DNA of 64,000 nt from CAYXAA01 sp964462985 (GTDB lineage: Bacteria; Pseudomonadota; Alphaproteobacteria; Rhizobiales; Stappiaceae), in assembly GCA_964462985.1 (NCBI GenBank), contig CAYXAA010000018.1, positions 1 to 64,000 of the forward strand. Direction: 5' to 3'. The position numbers were made by a program, and so were the translations under genes. The notes beneath the pieces are model-generated. The model worked only from the letters and a program-made list of their open reading frames with translations. It was not told the DNA's origin and ran no database searches. Below are positions 34,555 to 43,238 of the stretch, in pieces (position 1 is the stretch's first letter; every line of letters begins with the position of its first letter).

Positions 34555-35070
34555 TCAGTCGCTTTTGAACACGGCGCCGCCAGCCTCGCCGATCGCCTGC
34601 AGGCGATCGAGGAGGGCGGCGACCATCTCCTGGGGGAGCGGGCTGCCGAGGACTTCTGCATAGGCGGCGAGGTTTCCGCGCGCAGCCTCCATGGCCGGCA
34701 CCGTGCCGGCATTCAGGCCGGACACCGCTTCGAGCACCTGCTGCTGCAGTTTTTCGGCGTTGAGCTCGACCTTCTTCACGGTCGCCCGGAAAGCCTCCTG
34801 CGCGGTGGCATCCGGCAGGAGATGAAGCGTCTTGAGCCGGCGGCGGACGGTGCGCAGGGGGCGGACCGCCTCCTCGCGCCAAGACGCGACCGCCGCGTCG
34901 AGCGCCGCGACGGCCGGGGCATCGAGCGCCTCGCCCCTTGCACCGCGCCACAGCAGGCACAGCACGATGTTGACGTCGCAGCCGCAGTCGTCCTGCAGCG
35001 CCAGGCAGATCCGCTGGATGTCCGGCTCGGCATAGAACCGCAGCGAGAATGCCCAGAGGCCGTCAGCCAC
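34555..35070 (-). CDS. TIGR02444-family protein
   Basis: 171 residues matching the uncharacterised TIGR02444 (DUF2390) family, whose mark is the early LWAFSLRFYAEPDIQRICLALQDDCGCDVNIVLCLLW. The remainder is helical and charged. The GTG at 35070 lies 8 bp inside the end of the GntR gene, behind CAGGAGCAGGAAG. Function unknown. I know the family mostly as stand-alone genes, so its coupling to a catabolic regulator here is unusual. Confidence 0.78.
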   Translation of the reverse strand: MADGLWAFSLRFYAEPDIQRICLALQDDCGCDVNIVLCLLWRGARGEALDAPAVAALDAAVASWREEAVRPLRTVRRRLKTLHLLPDATAQEAFRATVKKVELNAEKLQQQVLEAVSGLNAGTVPAMEAARGNLAAYAEVLGSPLPQEMVAALLDRLQAIGEAGGAVFKSD

Positions 35071-35764
35071 CTGCCGCTTCCTGCTCCTGAAGGTGGCGTA
35101 TCGCGATGTCGCGCACGGAGTGAACGTGGCGCTCGATCGCAGCCTGAGCACCCGCCGTGTCGCGGGCGCGGATCCGGTCGACGATCTCGGCCATCTCGTC
35201 GGACCGCAGCCGGGCGCGATCCTGGATGCGGAGTGACCGCGAGCGCAGGAAGCCGATCCGGTTGAAGAGCTGCGTGAACACCGTCTTCATCGGAGTGTTG
35301 CCGGCATGGGTGAAGAGTATGTCGTAGAACGCGGACTTGACCCGGAGACGCTCGGCAAGGTCGCCCGATTCCAGCGCGGCGGCAAATCGGCGGTTGAGGA
35401 CATCCAGCGCGTCGATGGCCTCCTCGGGTGCCCGCTCGATGAACATGGCGACGGCCGCCTTCTCCAGCACGACCCGGAAGGCATAGATCTCGGCCGCTTC
35501 GGCACTGCTCAGCGTGGCCACCGTCGGCCGGCCGCGCGGGCCGACCGAGACCAACTGCTCGATCTCAAGCTGCCGCAGCGCCTCGCGGACCGAGGTGCGG
35601 CTGACGTCGAGCGCCTCGCAGAGCTCGCGTTCCAACAGGCGCTGTCCCGGTTTGTAGTGGCCGGTCACGATCGCCTGACGCAACTTTGAGACCACCTGGT
35701 CTCGCAACAGGACCGACGGCCGCTCTATGGCCAGGTCCAGCACCTCGTCCTCTTCACTGTCCAT
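35063..35764 (-). CDS. GntR-family regulator, FCD type
   Basis: 233 residues. The winged helix (about 20-90) has YKPGQRLLERELCEALDVSRTSVREALRQLE, and the FCD domain (about 95-225) has IYAFRVVLEKAAVAMFI. It starts 6 bp after the thiamine enzyme stop on the same strand, so it is co-transcribed with it. It is the best candidate to bind the repeats between the thiamine enzyme and aldehyde dehydrogenase genes (37566-37588). Confidence 0.92.
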   Translation of the reverse strand: MDSEEDEVLDLAIERPSVLLRDQVVSKLRQAIVTGHYKPGQRLLERELCEALDVSRTSVREALRQLEIEQLVSVGPRGRPTVATLSSAEAAEIYAFRVVLEKAAVAMFIERAPEEAIDALDVLNRRFAAALESGDLAERLRVKSAFYDILFTHAGNTPMKTVFTQLFNRIGFLRSRSLRIQDRARLRSDEMAEIVDRIRARDTAGAQAAIERHVHSVRDIAIRHLQEQEAAGG

Positions 35765-35770
35765 CCGGCG

Positions 35771-37531
35771 TCACTCCAGCGCCGTGATCACCTCGACCAC
35801 TGCGACCTCTCCCTGTTTCACCCGTGCAACCGCTTCGCGCAAGATCGGAGCAAGCGCCTCGGGATCTTCGACAGGCTCCGATGCCCATGCGCCAAAGCCA
35901 CGGGCGACCGTGGCGAGGTCGACATCGGGTGCATGTGTCCGCTGGCCGATGTGCGCCCGTCCGGGGTCGCGGCCGCGCTGATGCGCCACCTCACGCTGGT
36001 GCAATTCGTCATTGCCCCAGGAGCGGTTGTTCATCAGCACCATGAGGAGGGGCGCCTTCAGATGCGCCGCGGTCCAGAGGGCACCCGGCGCCATCATGAA
36101 GTCGCCGTCGCCGAGGATGGCGACGGGCAGGGTGCCGCTGTCGCGCAGCGCAAGCGCGGCGCCGACCGCAGCGCCCGGCCCATAGCCGACACCGCCGCCA
36201 CCGTCGCCGCCCAGGTAGTCGCCGGCACCCGAAAAGTCCCAGTAGCCGTCCTTCCAGCTGCGGTGGTTGCGCACCACGAGTCGCCAGGGCTCGTCCTTCA
36301 CCGCCTGGAACACCTCGTGCGTCAGCCGCTCCATCGACACCGGGCTCTCCGCGCGGCGGCGGAGCAGCAGCTCGTTCGCCCGCGCCCGGATGGTGGCGTG
36401 ACGGGCGGCAAGGTCCTTGCGCCGTCTGGCAATCCGCTCCCGGTCACCTCCGATCCGCTCGACCGCGTCGGCGAGCGCCTCAAGCGCCAGGAGGGGATCG
36501 GCAAGGATCTGGTCGTCGAGCGGCGGCGTCGGGCCGCCGAATCGCGACCACGAGTTGCCGAAGAAGTCGTTCAGCGACACATCGATCACATGGGCCGAAG
36601 CGCTGCCGGGACCCGCACCCATGATGTGACTGCGGCCGACACCGTAGCCTTTCGACGCCAGCGTCAGGTCCTGGACGTCGATGGCAAGGATGAGGTCCGC
36701 TTCGGACCGGACGGTCTTATCGCCATTCATGTTCTGCGGGTGGCGCGTTGGCAGGACGACGGTGCAGCGGTCGTCGAGATAGGCGGCTCCGGTCGCTTCG
36801 ACCAGGCGGACGAGCGGCGCCGTGGCACGCGGCTCGGTGCCGAGCCTGCCGCAGACGATCAGCGGCGTTTCCGCCGCAAGCAGAGCCCGCGCCACGCGCT
36901 CCACCGCCGCGGGATCGGGATGGAGCGGCGGCGGCGGCGCATAGCGCGGCAGATCGGCGCCGGTCGGGCGGGGCACCTCGAGCGGCTGCTCCTGAAGCCC
37001 GGCGTCCAGCGAGACATAGACGGGGCCCTTTGGCGCCGCTTGCGCCAGCCGCGAACCGCGCAGCAGGGAATCCATCGCCCCTTCGAGCGTCGCCGGCTCA
37101 TCCGTCCACTTGACGTAGGAGCGGACCAGATCGCCCTGGGTATTTGCCGAATGGGCCCAGTCGATGAAGCGGCGCTGTGCCGGGTCGGCCGGTCCGCTGC
37201 CACCGAGGATCAGCAACGGTGTTTGGTCACAGAACGCGTTGAAGATGCTCATCGACCCGTTCATCAACCCGACGAGGTTGTGCAGGATGCATACGCCAAG
37301 CCGCCCCGTCGCCTTGGCGTAGCCGTGTGCCATCGCCACCGCCGTCATCTCATGGGTCGCAAGCGCAATCTTCGGCTTCTCGTCGCCGAGATAATTCACC
37401 AGCGAATCGTGCAGTCCCCTGAAACTCGATCCGGGATTGATGAACACCCATTCCGTCCCGAGGTCGCGCAGCGCCTGCGCCATCAAGTCGGACCCCCATG
37501 CCATGGGCACCGCGTCGCCGCCCTTTGTCAT
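35771..37531 (-). CDS. Thiamine diphosphate-dependent enzyme, decarboxylase/carboligase family (second)
   Basis: 586 residues of the same superfamily as 32645-34378 but clearly divergent from it. Cofactor Glu61 is in ATHEMTAVAMAHGYAKATG, and the metal-ThDP motif is GDGDFMMAPGALWTAAHLKAPLLMVLMNN (cut by the reader at GDG and NN). The segment VFINPGSSFRGLHDSL replaces the usual GVPG loop. GGGAGGAG precedes the ATG. It is divergent from aldehyde dehydrogenase, a pairing that fits decarboxylation of a 2-oxoacid to an aldehyde and then oxidation. The substrate is not known. Confidence 0.85.
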   Translation of the reverse strand: MTKGGDAVPMAWGSDLMAQALRDLGTEWVFINPGSSFRGLHDSLVNYLGDEKPKIALATHEMTAVAMAHGYAKATGRLGVCILHNLVGLMNGSMSIFNAFCDQTPLLILGGSGPADPAQRRFIDWAHSANTQGDLVRSYVKWTDEPATLEGAMDSLLRGSRLAQAAPKGPVYVSLDAGLQEQPLEVPRPTGADLPRYAPPPPLHPDPAAVERVARALLAAETPLIVCGRLGTEPRATAPLVRLVEATGAAYLDDRCTVVLPTRHPQNMNGDKTVRSEADLILAIDVQDLTLASKGYGVGRSHIMGAGPGSASAHVIDVSLNDFFGNSWSRFGGPTPPLDDQILADPLLALEALADAVERIGGDRERIARRRKDLAARHATIRARANELLLRRRAESPVSMERLTHEVFQAVKDEPWRLVVRNHRSWKDGYWDFSGAGDYLGGDGGGGVGYGPGAAVGAALALRDSGTLPVAILGDGDFMMAPGALWTAAHLKAPLLMVLMNNRSWGNDELHQREVAHQRGRDPGRAHIGQRTHAPDVDLATVARGFGAWASEPVEDPEALAPILREAVARVKQGEVAVVEVITALE

Positions 37532-37565
37532 TTTCTCCTCCCGTCACCCTTTCCAAGTGATGCAG

Positions 37566-37588
37566 TTTCGTATTACGTATTACGTAAT
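37566..37588. promoter_or_regulatory. Repeated CGTATTA / ATTACGTAAT element between divergent genes
   Basis: The 88-bp divergent gap holds two consecutive CGTATTA units (37569-37575 and 37576-37582) that run into CGTAAT, creating the perfect palindrome ATTACGTAAT at 37579-37588. It lies 32 bp before the aldehyde dehydrogenase ATG. The length and A/T content in GC-rich DNA suit an operator for the co-located GntR regulator. Confidence 0.5.
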
Positions 37589-37619
37589 CTGTAGACAGCG
37601 CAAGCGGAGGATTGGGCCA

Positions 37620-39050
37620 ATGAGCCATGACGAGATGATTTATATCGACGGAACCTGGCGCGCACCGCAGGGGGGGCGTCCGCTCGACGTGATCGATCCG
37701 TCGACGGAAGAGGTGACCGGGCGAATCATGATGGCGTCTGAGGCTGACGTCGACGCAGCCGTCCGTGCCGCCCGAGCCGCATTCGAAACCTGGTCGCAGA
37801 CGACGCCTGCCGAACGGGCCGACGCGATCGAACGGATCGTCGAGCAGTACGACAAGCGGGTGGAGGATCTGATCAACACGGTCAGCCGCGAAATGGGGGC
37901 GCCGCTTACCTTCGCCCGCAACACCCAGACCAAGATGGCGCGGGAGCGCTTCGTCATGGCGGCGAAGCTGGTACGCGATTACGCCTTTGAGCATCGGGTC
38001 GGCTCTTCACTTGTCGTGCGCGAGCCCATCGGCGTCTGTGCCTTCATCACCCCGTGGAACTGGCCGCTGAATCAGGCAGCCTCGAAGATTGCCTACGGCC
38101 TTGCGGCCGGCTGCACCATGGTGTGGAAGCCGTCGGAGATCTCGCCGTTGAGCGCCGTGGTACTGGCCGAGGCGATCGATGCCGCCGGCCTGCCACGCGG
38201 CGTCTTCAACCTGGTCCAGGGCGACGGACCAACGGTCGGAGCCGCGCTGTCGCGCCATCCCGACGTTGACATGGTGTCCTTCACCGGCTCGACCCGCGGC
38301 GGCGTTGCCGTCGCAAAGGCCGCTGCTGACACCGTCAAGCGTGTTCATCAGGAACTCGGCGGCAAGTCTGCGAATCTGATCCTGCCGTCGGCGGAGTTCG
38401 CCAATGCGGTGGCTGCCGGAACCAGGCTGTGCTTCCGCAACACCGGCCAGTCATGCCAGGCGCCGACTCGGATGCTGATCGAGCGCCACCGGATGGCCGA
38501 GGCGGCCGCTATCGCCAAGGAGGCGGCCGAGTCGATGAAGACGGGCGACCCGCGCGAGCAGGGCACCGACCTCGGGCCGCTGGTCAGCCGCGTCCAGTGG
38601 GACAAGGTGCAGGGCCTCATCCAGAGTGGGATCGATCAGGGCGCAACGCTGGTCTGCGGCGGCACGGGCAAGCCGGAAGGCTTGGAGACCGGCTACTATG
38701 TCAAGCCGACCGTGTTTTCCGACGTCACCGGTGACATGACGATTGCGCAGGAGGAGATCTTCGGCCCGGTGCTCTGCCTGATGGCATATGACGACGAAGA
38801 CGACGCGGTCCGCATCGCCAACGACACGCCCTATGGCCTGGCCACCTACGTGTCGGGCACAGACCGTGCCGCACTGGAGCGTGTGGCCCGGCGCATCCGC
38901 GTCGGCCGGGTCTATCTCAACTATGCGCCGGCCCAGGGCGATGTGCCGTTCGGCGGCTACAAGCAGTCCGGAAATGGGCGCGAGCAGGGCGTTTACGGCC
39001 TCGAGGACTTCACGGAACTGAAGGCCGTGCTCGGCTACGAGGCCGCATGA
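37620..39050 (+). CDS. Aldehyde dehydrogenase (NAD(P)+)
   Basis: 476 residues of the ALDH superfamily. The catalytic Cys279 is in NTGQSCQAPTRML and the general base Glu245 in HQELGGKSANLI; the cofactor segment is FTGSTRGGVAVAKAA and the N-terminal anchor is FITPWNWPLNQAASKIAYGLAAG. These are all the residues needed for activity. GCGGAGGATTGGGCCA precedes the ATG. It probably oxidises the aldehyde made by one of the two thiamine enzymes, but the substrate class cannot be fixed from motifs. Confidence 0.93.
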   Translation: MSHDEMIYIDGTWRAPQGGRPLDVIDPSTEEVTGRIMMASEADVDAAVRAARAAFETWSQTTPAERADAIERIVEQYDKRVEDLINTVSREMGAPLTFARNTQTKMARERFVMAAKLVRDYAFEHRVGSSLVVREPIGVCAFITPWNWPLNQAASKIAYGLAAGCTMVWKPSEISPLSAVVLAEAIDAAGLPRGVFNLVQGDGPTVGAALSRHPDVDMVSFTGSTRGGVAVAKAAADTVKRVHQELGGKSANLILPSAEFANAVAAGTRLCFRNTGQSCQAPTRMLIERHRMAEAAAIAKEAAESMKTGDPREQGTDLGPLVSRVQWDKVQGLIQSGIDQGATLVCGGTGKPEGLETGYYVKPTVFSDVTGDMTIAQEEIFGPVLCLMAYDDEDDAVRIANDTPYGLATYVSGTDRAALERVARRIRVGRVYLNYAPAQGDVPFGGYKQSGNGREQGVYGLEDFTELKAVLGYEAA

Positions 39051-39139
39051 TAGCCGTTGCGGCCAATCGACCACGCGCGATCCAGCCAAAGTCTGCTAGT
39101 CCTCGCTGCGGCAATTGGCTTGCGAATCGGGAGCGGGCA

Positions 39140-39622
39140 ATGACGAAGGCTCGTGGGACGCGCGTGGATCCGACGCAGAGAATCGGACTTGGCCTGCTGC
39201 TGCGGCGGGCGAACAAGGCATTCAGCGGTGTGCTCGCCGCCAGGCTGGAACGGCTGGGCATCAGTCATGCCCAGTTCCACCACCTGCGGAGGCTGGCCGA
39301 GAATGACGGGGTCAGTTCCAGCGAACTCTCGGCGCTGGTCGAGGTGAAGAAAGCGACCTCGACTTCGATCCTCGATGCGCTCGAGGACAAGGGTCTGATC
39401 CGGCGCGAGCGCGACAAGGTCGACCGCCGCCGGGTCAACGTCTTCCTCACTGAGGCGGGCCGCGCGATCCAGGATGACCTGGCTGCCTGCGCTGTTGAGG
39501 CCAACGATGCCGCCTCGCGCTACGTCACGGCGGCAGAGCGGGCAAAGCTGTTCGACCTGCTGGAGCGGACCATAGCGGGCCTTGCGGAAGAGCCGCATCG
39601 CGCCTCGGACCGGGAGGACTGA
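39140..39622 (+). CDS. MarR-family regulator
   Basis: 160 residues from ATG 39140, behind CGGGAGCGGGCA. An earlier in-frame ATG at 39047 overlaps the aldehyde dehydrogenase stop and would add 31 residues with no family match. The MarR winged helix is in ISHAQFHHLRRLAENDGVSSSELSALVEVKKATSTSILDALEDKGLIRRERDKVDRRRVNVFLT. It lies between the aldehyde dehydrogenase and the transporter gene and may regulate both. Ligands of such proteins are often phenolic or other small carboxylates. Confidence 0.88.
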   Translation: MTKARGTRVDPTQRIGLGLLLRRANKAFSGVLAARLERLGISHAQFHHLRRLAENDGVSSSELSALVEVKKATSTSILDALEDKGLIRRERDKVDRRRVNVFLTEAGRAIQDDLAACAVEANDAASRYVTAAERAKLFDLLERTIAGLAEEPHRASDRED

Positions 39623-39628
39623 GACGCA

Positions 39629-40417
39629 GTGGATCTTTCGTCTTTCGCCCCGTTTGCCGGACTCCATGCGGGGCAAGTGGCGATGCTCGTGGCGCTCTAC
39701 GCCGCGGCCTTCTTCATCAAAGGCCTGTTCGGCTACGGCGCGGTCCCGCTGCTGATCGTCGGCGGCTCCTTCGTCGTCACGCCACATCACGCCGTCGTCC
39801 TGGCGGCGGTGGCCAATCTTCTCACGCATGTCCAGTACATGCCTGACGGGCTGCGGCTCGGACAGGTCAAGCTGGTGGCGTGGCTGGCGGTGTTCGTCGT
39901 TCCGGCGATCGCCCTTGGCGTGTGGGTGTTCGCCCGGCTAGACGGCGGCAATCTCAGCGTACTCGCCGGTGCGATCATCCTCGGATCGATCCTGATGGAC
40001 TGGTTCCGTCTGCTCGATCCGATCGCGCCGTTCGTGAGGGCCAACGTGCGGATGGTCGGGCCCGCCTTCGGATTGGTCTCCGGCCTGATTTCCGGCATCG
40101 TCGGCGCCGGAGCCATCGCCTTCATCTCACTCTATGTGCGTATCTTCGCTCCGGACCGGCAGGGCTTTCGGGCCACGATCATCCTGATCACCGGCGTGAT
40201 CCTGCTGTGGCGGAGCATCGTCCTGACGTTCAACGGCCTGATCGATCTCACGGTCTTGGGCGAGGCGCTGGTGCTTCTTCCTGGCGCTGTGCTGGTGGGG
40301 CTGTTCGGTCGGTACGTCTCCGCCCGCATCAGCGACAGCGGTTTCTTCACGGCCTATCGCTTTGTCCTGCTTTTCGGGGCTGCGATGATGATCGCCCGCG
40401 GCGCGGGCGCGGTCTGA
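39629..40417 (+). CDS. TauE/SafE-family membrane exporter (first)
   Basis: 262 residues with about seven to eight membrane helices. The family's two-repeat form is visible: FFIKGLFGYGAVPLLIVGGSFV in the first half and VSGLISGIVGAGAIAFISLYV in the second. TauE/SafE proteins move sulfite, sulfoacetate or other organic anions. The GTG start follows GGGAGGACTGAG. It is just downstream of MarR and converges with a second TauE gene after an 18-bp gap. Confidence 0.88.
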   Translation: MDLSSFAPFAGLHAGQVAMLVALYAAAFFIKGLFGYGAVPLLIVGGSFVVTPHHAVVLAAVANLLTHVQYMPDGLRLGQVKLVAWLAVFVVPAIALGVWVFARLDGGNLSVLAGAIILGSILMDWFRLLDPIAPFVRANVRMVGPAFGLVSGLISGIVGAGAIAFISLYVRIFAPDRQGFRATIILITGVILLWRSIVLTFNGLIDLTVLGEALVLLPGAVLVGLFGRYVSARISDSGFFTAYRFVLLFGAAMMIARGAGAV

Positions 40418-40435
40418 CGCAAGCCGAAAGGCAAG

Positions 40436-41179
40436 CTATCCCAGCAGTTCCGGCACGGCGCGCCAAAGCAGGCTGAGCGCGGTCCAGGCCAGGACGACGA
40501 GCACCAGCCAGTTGAAGATGCGCGGATCCAGCCGGCGGGCGATCCGATTGCCGAGCCACAGGCCTGCGGCAATGGCGGGAAGGCAAAGGACACCGATCGC
40601 GAAAGTGTGCAGGTTCAGGAATCCGGCCATCCACAGCATCGGCACCTGAGCGGCGGTGAAGCCGAAGAACATGACGCCGGTGCAGTAGATGAACTCCGGC
40701 CGCGGCAGGTGCATGGCGTGAAAATAGGTGATGCCGATCGGTCCTGAGATGCCCGTTGCGCCATGCAGGGCGCCCGAGGCAAAGCCTGTACCAACCAGCA
40801 GGCGCCGCGCCGCATTGCGCGGCAGCGTCATCGCCGGCTGGCCGATGCGCAGGGCAAGATAGGCCAGGAGCAGAACGCCCAGCGTCGTCTCCAGCCAAGC
40901 GGCAGGAACGCTCGCCAGCATCCAGGTGCCGACGCCGACGCCAACGGCGCCGGAGAGCAGAAATCGGCCCATTGGCATCCGATCGGCCGGACCCCGGCGG
41001 AACTGCCAGACCTGCCAGGCATTGGCTGCCAGAACCGGCAGCACGACGATCGCGAGCGCCTGCGGCAGGCCGACGAACAGCGTGAGCATTGGGATCGAGA
41101 CCATCGGCAAGCCGAGGCCGATTACTCCCTTGATGGCCGCGCCGAACAGCAGCAGCGCGAAGGCGACGGCTTCTGTCAT
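40436..41179 (-). CDS. TauE/SafE-family membrane exporter (second)
   Basis: 247 residues, about eight membrane helices, with AAIKGVIGLGLPMVSIPMLTLF and GTGFASGALHGATGISGPIGITYFHA as the two repeats. ATG 41179 follows AGGGGTTAC; upstream in-frame codons lack a ribosome site. It is a distant paralogue of 39629-40417 and not a tandem copy. Its gene is divergent from the NMT1-type importer at 41449. The cargo is unknown. Confidence 0.88.
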   Translation of the reverse strand: MTEAVAFALLLFGAAIKGVIGLGLPMVSIPMLTLFVGLPQALAIVVLPVLAANAWQVWQFRRGPADRMPMGRFLLSGAVGVGVGTWMLASVPAAWLETTLGVLLLAYLALRIGQPAMTLPRNAARRLLVGTGFASGALHGATGISGPIGITYFHAMHLPRPEFIYCTGVMFFGFTAAQVPMLWMAGFLNLHTFAIGVLCLPAIAAGLWLGNRIARRLDPRIFNWLVLVVLAWTALSLLWRAVPELLG

Positions 41180-41448
41180 GTAACCCCCTGTTTCGTGACG
41201 AGTGAAATGGGACAATATCTCCGTCTGCGCTGCGCGCGATCCCAATTAACCTATTGGAAAATCGGAAATTTTGGCCTCGACGATGTTTCGAAGAAAGCGG
41301 ATTGGCGAAAATTGTATCACTCGTCCTCTGGCTGTACCGCAATTGATGTATGATATGTTTGACAGTGGGGCAATCCAATCCTATGGTTTTCACAGATTGC
41401 CTCGCCCATTGCGCTGCCACACGGCAATCTCAAGGGAGGATCATCACA
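41180..41448. other. Divergent region between TauE and NMT1-type importer genes
   Basis: 269 bp without a gene, richer in A/T than its surroundings. It holds the promoter at 41359-41387. GGCAATC (41369-41375) and GATTGCC (41395-41401) form a 7-bp dyad that straddles the -10 region, and a further GGCAATC lies at 41423-41429. A TGTATGAT word lies at 41347-41354. Confidence 0.5.
41359..41387 (+). promoter_or_regulatory. Sigma-70 type promoter of the NMT1-type importer
   Basis: TTGACA at 41359-41364, a 17-bp spacer, then TATGGT at 41382-41387. The -35 is perfect and the -10 matches four of six positions. A start near 41394 would give a leader of about 55 bases before the ATG at 41449. The GGCAATC/GATTGCC dyad overlaps it and could be its operator. 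Confidence 0.6.
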
Positions 41449-42432
41449 ATGCGGATTTGTTTGGCCGCGATTCTGGCTGTTTCCACCGCGGTGCTGTCCG
41501 GCGGACCCGTGCAGGCACAAGAGAAGCCGACGCCGGTCTCCATCGTGGTCTTTGGCCCGCCCTCGCTCGGGGCGTTCCTGCCGCCGGTCATCAAGACGCA
41601 GGAATTCGATCTGGCGCATGGGGTCGATATCACTTTCGCAGAGCGGACGCCGGATGCTTATGCGGCGCAATTCAACTCTGGTGAATTCAAGGTCGGCGGC
41701 AGCGCCGCTCTGCTGACCGTGGGCCTGGCCGAATCCCGTGGCATCGAGGCATCCTATCTCTTCAACCTGTTCGATTTCTGGGGCGCGGTGGTCACCACGC
41801 GTGACAATGTCAACTCCCTGGCAGATCTCGAGGGGCAGGACCTTGCCGCGGCGACCGGGACGACCAACTATCAGATGTTCCGCTGGCTCGCGAAGGCGCA
41901 GGGTCTCGACCTCGCCAAGGTCAACGCCATCAACACCGCGACACCGGGGCTGGTCGGTTATGCGATGGCGGACCGCGCCGCGGCTGTTCAGCTGTGGGAA
42001 CCGGCGTACACCTCCCTGATGACACAGAACGCGAAGGCGAAGCCGCTGGATCTGAAGATCGCCGCGTCCTGGCAGGAGTTCGCGGGATCGTCCAACATCC
42101 CGTATCTCGGCGTTGCCGCCCACCGGGACTGGATCGCCGGCAACGAAAAGACCATCGAGGCGCTCTATGCCGCCTACAAGGACGCCGCGGAGTGGGTCAT
42201 GGCCAACCCCGACGAGGCCAGCCGCATCATCGCAGGCAGCCGGTCCGCGGCCGGCGTCGCCGAGAACTACGCCAAGCTGATCCGGGCCAACGACCGCCTC
42301 GGCCTCAACATTCAGTGGGCGAAGGACATCACCGGCGAAATCAAGAAGGTCTATGAGGTCGGGCTTGACCTCGGCTACTTCCCTTCGATGCCGACGGATG
42401 CCACGATCTATCAGGGTGGAGGGGCAGAATGA
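41449..42432 (+). CDS. ABC transporter substrate-binding protein, NMT1/SsuA type
   Basis: 327 residues with a signal peptide (about 1-23, GGPVQAQE). The mature domain is of the NMT1/THI5-SsuA class: SIVVFGPPSLGAFLPPVIK, then FNSGEFKVGGSAALLTVGLAESRGI, VTTRDNVNSLADLEGQDLAAATGTTNY, and a helical C-terminus. AGGGAGGATCATCACA precedes ATG 41449. Such receptors bind sulfonates, nitrate, pyrimidine-type or aromatic compounds; which one applies here cannot be told. Genes for permease and ATPase follow with four-base overlaps. Confidence 0.88.
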   Translation: MRICLAAILAVSTAVLSGGPVQAQEKPTPVSIVVFGPPSLGAFLPPVIKTQEFDLAHGVDITFAERTPDAYAAQFNSGEFKVGGSAALLTVGLAESRGIEASYLFNLFDFWGAVVTTRDNVNSLADLEGQDLAAATGTTNYQMFRWLAKAQGLDLAKVNAINTATPGLVGYAMADRAAAVQLWEPAYTSLMTQNAKAKPLDLKIAASWQEFAGSSNIPYLGVAAHRDWIAGNEKTIEALYAAYKDAAEWVMANPDEASRIIAGSRSAAGVAENYAKLIRANDRLGLNIQWAKDITGEIKKVYEVGLDLGYFPSMPTDATIYQGGGAE

Positions 42433-43238
42433 CCGATGTCAGCCAGGGCGCGTCCGTCCAGCAGCTGTCCATATCGGGGGCGGGGCGGAACGCGTTCTGG
42501 ATGGTAGCACCCTTCGTGCTGATCGCTGCCTGCTGGCAAGTGGCGGCGATGTTCTTTCCCCCGTATCTGTTTCCCTCGCTGATCGACGTCTTTGCCAGGG
42601 TCATCGGTATTCTGACCGACTGGTCGCAGTTCTCGAGCGTGCTTGCCACCGCGCTGCGCATCCTCGGCGGATTGTGCGGGGCCTTCGTGCTCGGTGCTGT
42701 GCTCGGGGTGATGATCGCCCGCTGGAAGATCGCCGAACGGCTGCTGACGCCCGTTCTTGTGTTCTTCCAGGGCGTGCCGGCGCTGAGCTGGGTGGTGTTT
42801 GCGATCATCTGGTTCCACGGGATCGAATTCCGCATCCTGTTCATCATGATCGTCACCACGCTTCCCGCCTTCACCTTCCAGGTCGTCGGTGCGCTGCGTG
42901 GTATGAACAGGGATCTGCTGGAAATGGTGATGAGCTTCCGTCCGAACCGGCGGAAGTATCTGACCGCCATGGTGCTTCCGGCCGTTCTGCCGGAGATCGT
43001 CACCGCCTGGAAGGTCAACCTGGGCAACGCCAGCCGCGTCGTCGTCGTCGCCGAACTCGTGGGGTCGTCCGGCGGTGTCGGGTTCCAGTTGCTCGAGCAG
43101 CAACAGTTGTTTGATATGGCGGGCGCACTCGCCTGGACGCTGCAGCTCGTGTTCTTCGTTCTGCTGTTCCAGTGGCTCCTCACGGCGTTCGAGCGTACCG
43201 CGTTCCGCTATCGGGCGGTGTCGGAGCGTGCGCTATGA
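42429..43238 (+). CDS. ABC transporter permease, SsuC/TauC type
   Basis: 269 residues with about six membrane helices (for example FWMVAPFVLIAACWQVAAMFF and ILGGLCGAFVLGAVLGVMIA). The EAA loop region reads MVMSFRPNRRKYLTAMVLPAVLPEIVTAWKVNLGNASRVVVVAEL, in SsuC style. Joined to both neighbours by ATGA overlaps. Confidence 0.9.
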   Translation: MTDVSQGASVQQLSISGAGRNAFWMVAPFVLIAACWQVAAMFFPPYLFPSLIDVFARVIGILTDWSQFSSVLATALRILGGLCGAFVLGAVLGVMIARWKIAERLLTPVLVFFQGVPALSWVVFAIIWFHGIEFRILFIMIVTTLPAFTFQVVGALRGMNRDLLEMVMSFRPNRRKYLTAMVLPAVLPEIVTAWKVNLGNASRVVVVAELVGSSGGVGFQLLEQQQLFDMAGALAWTLQLVFFVLLFQWLLTAFERTAFRYRAVSERAL

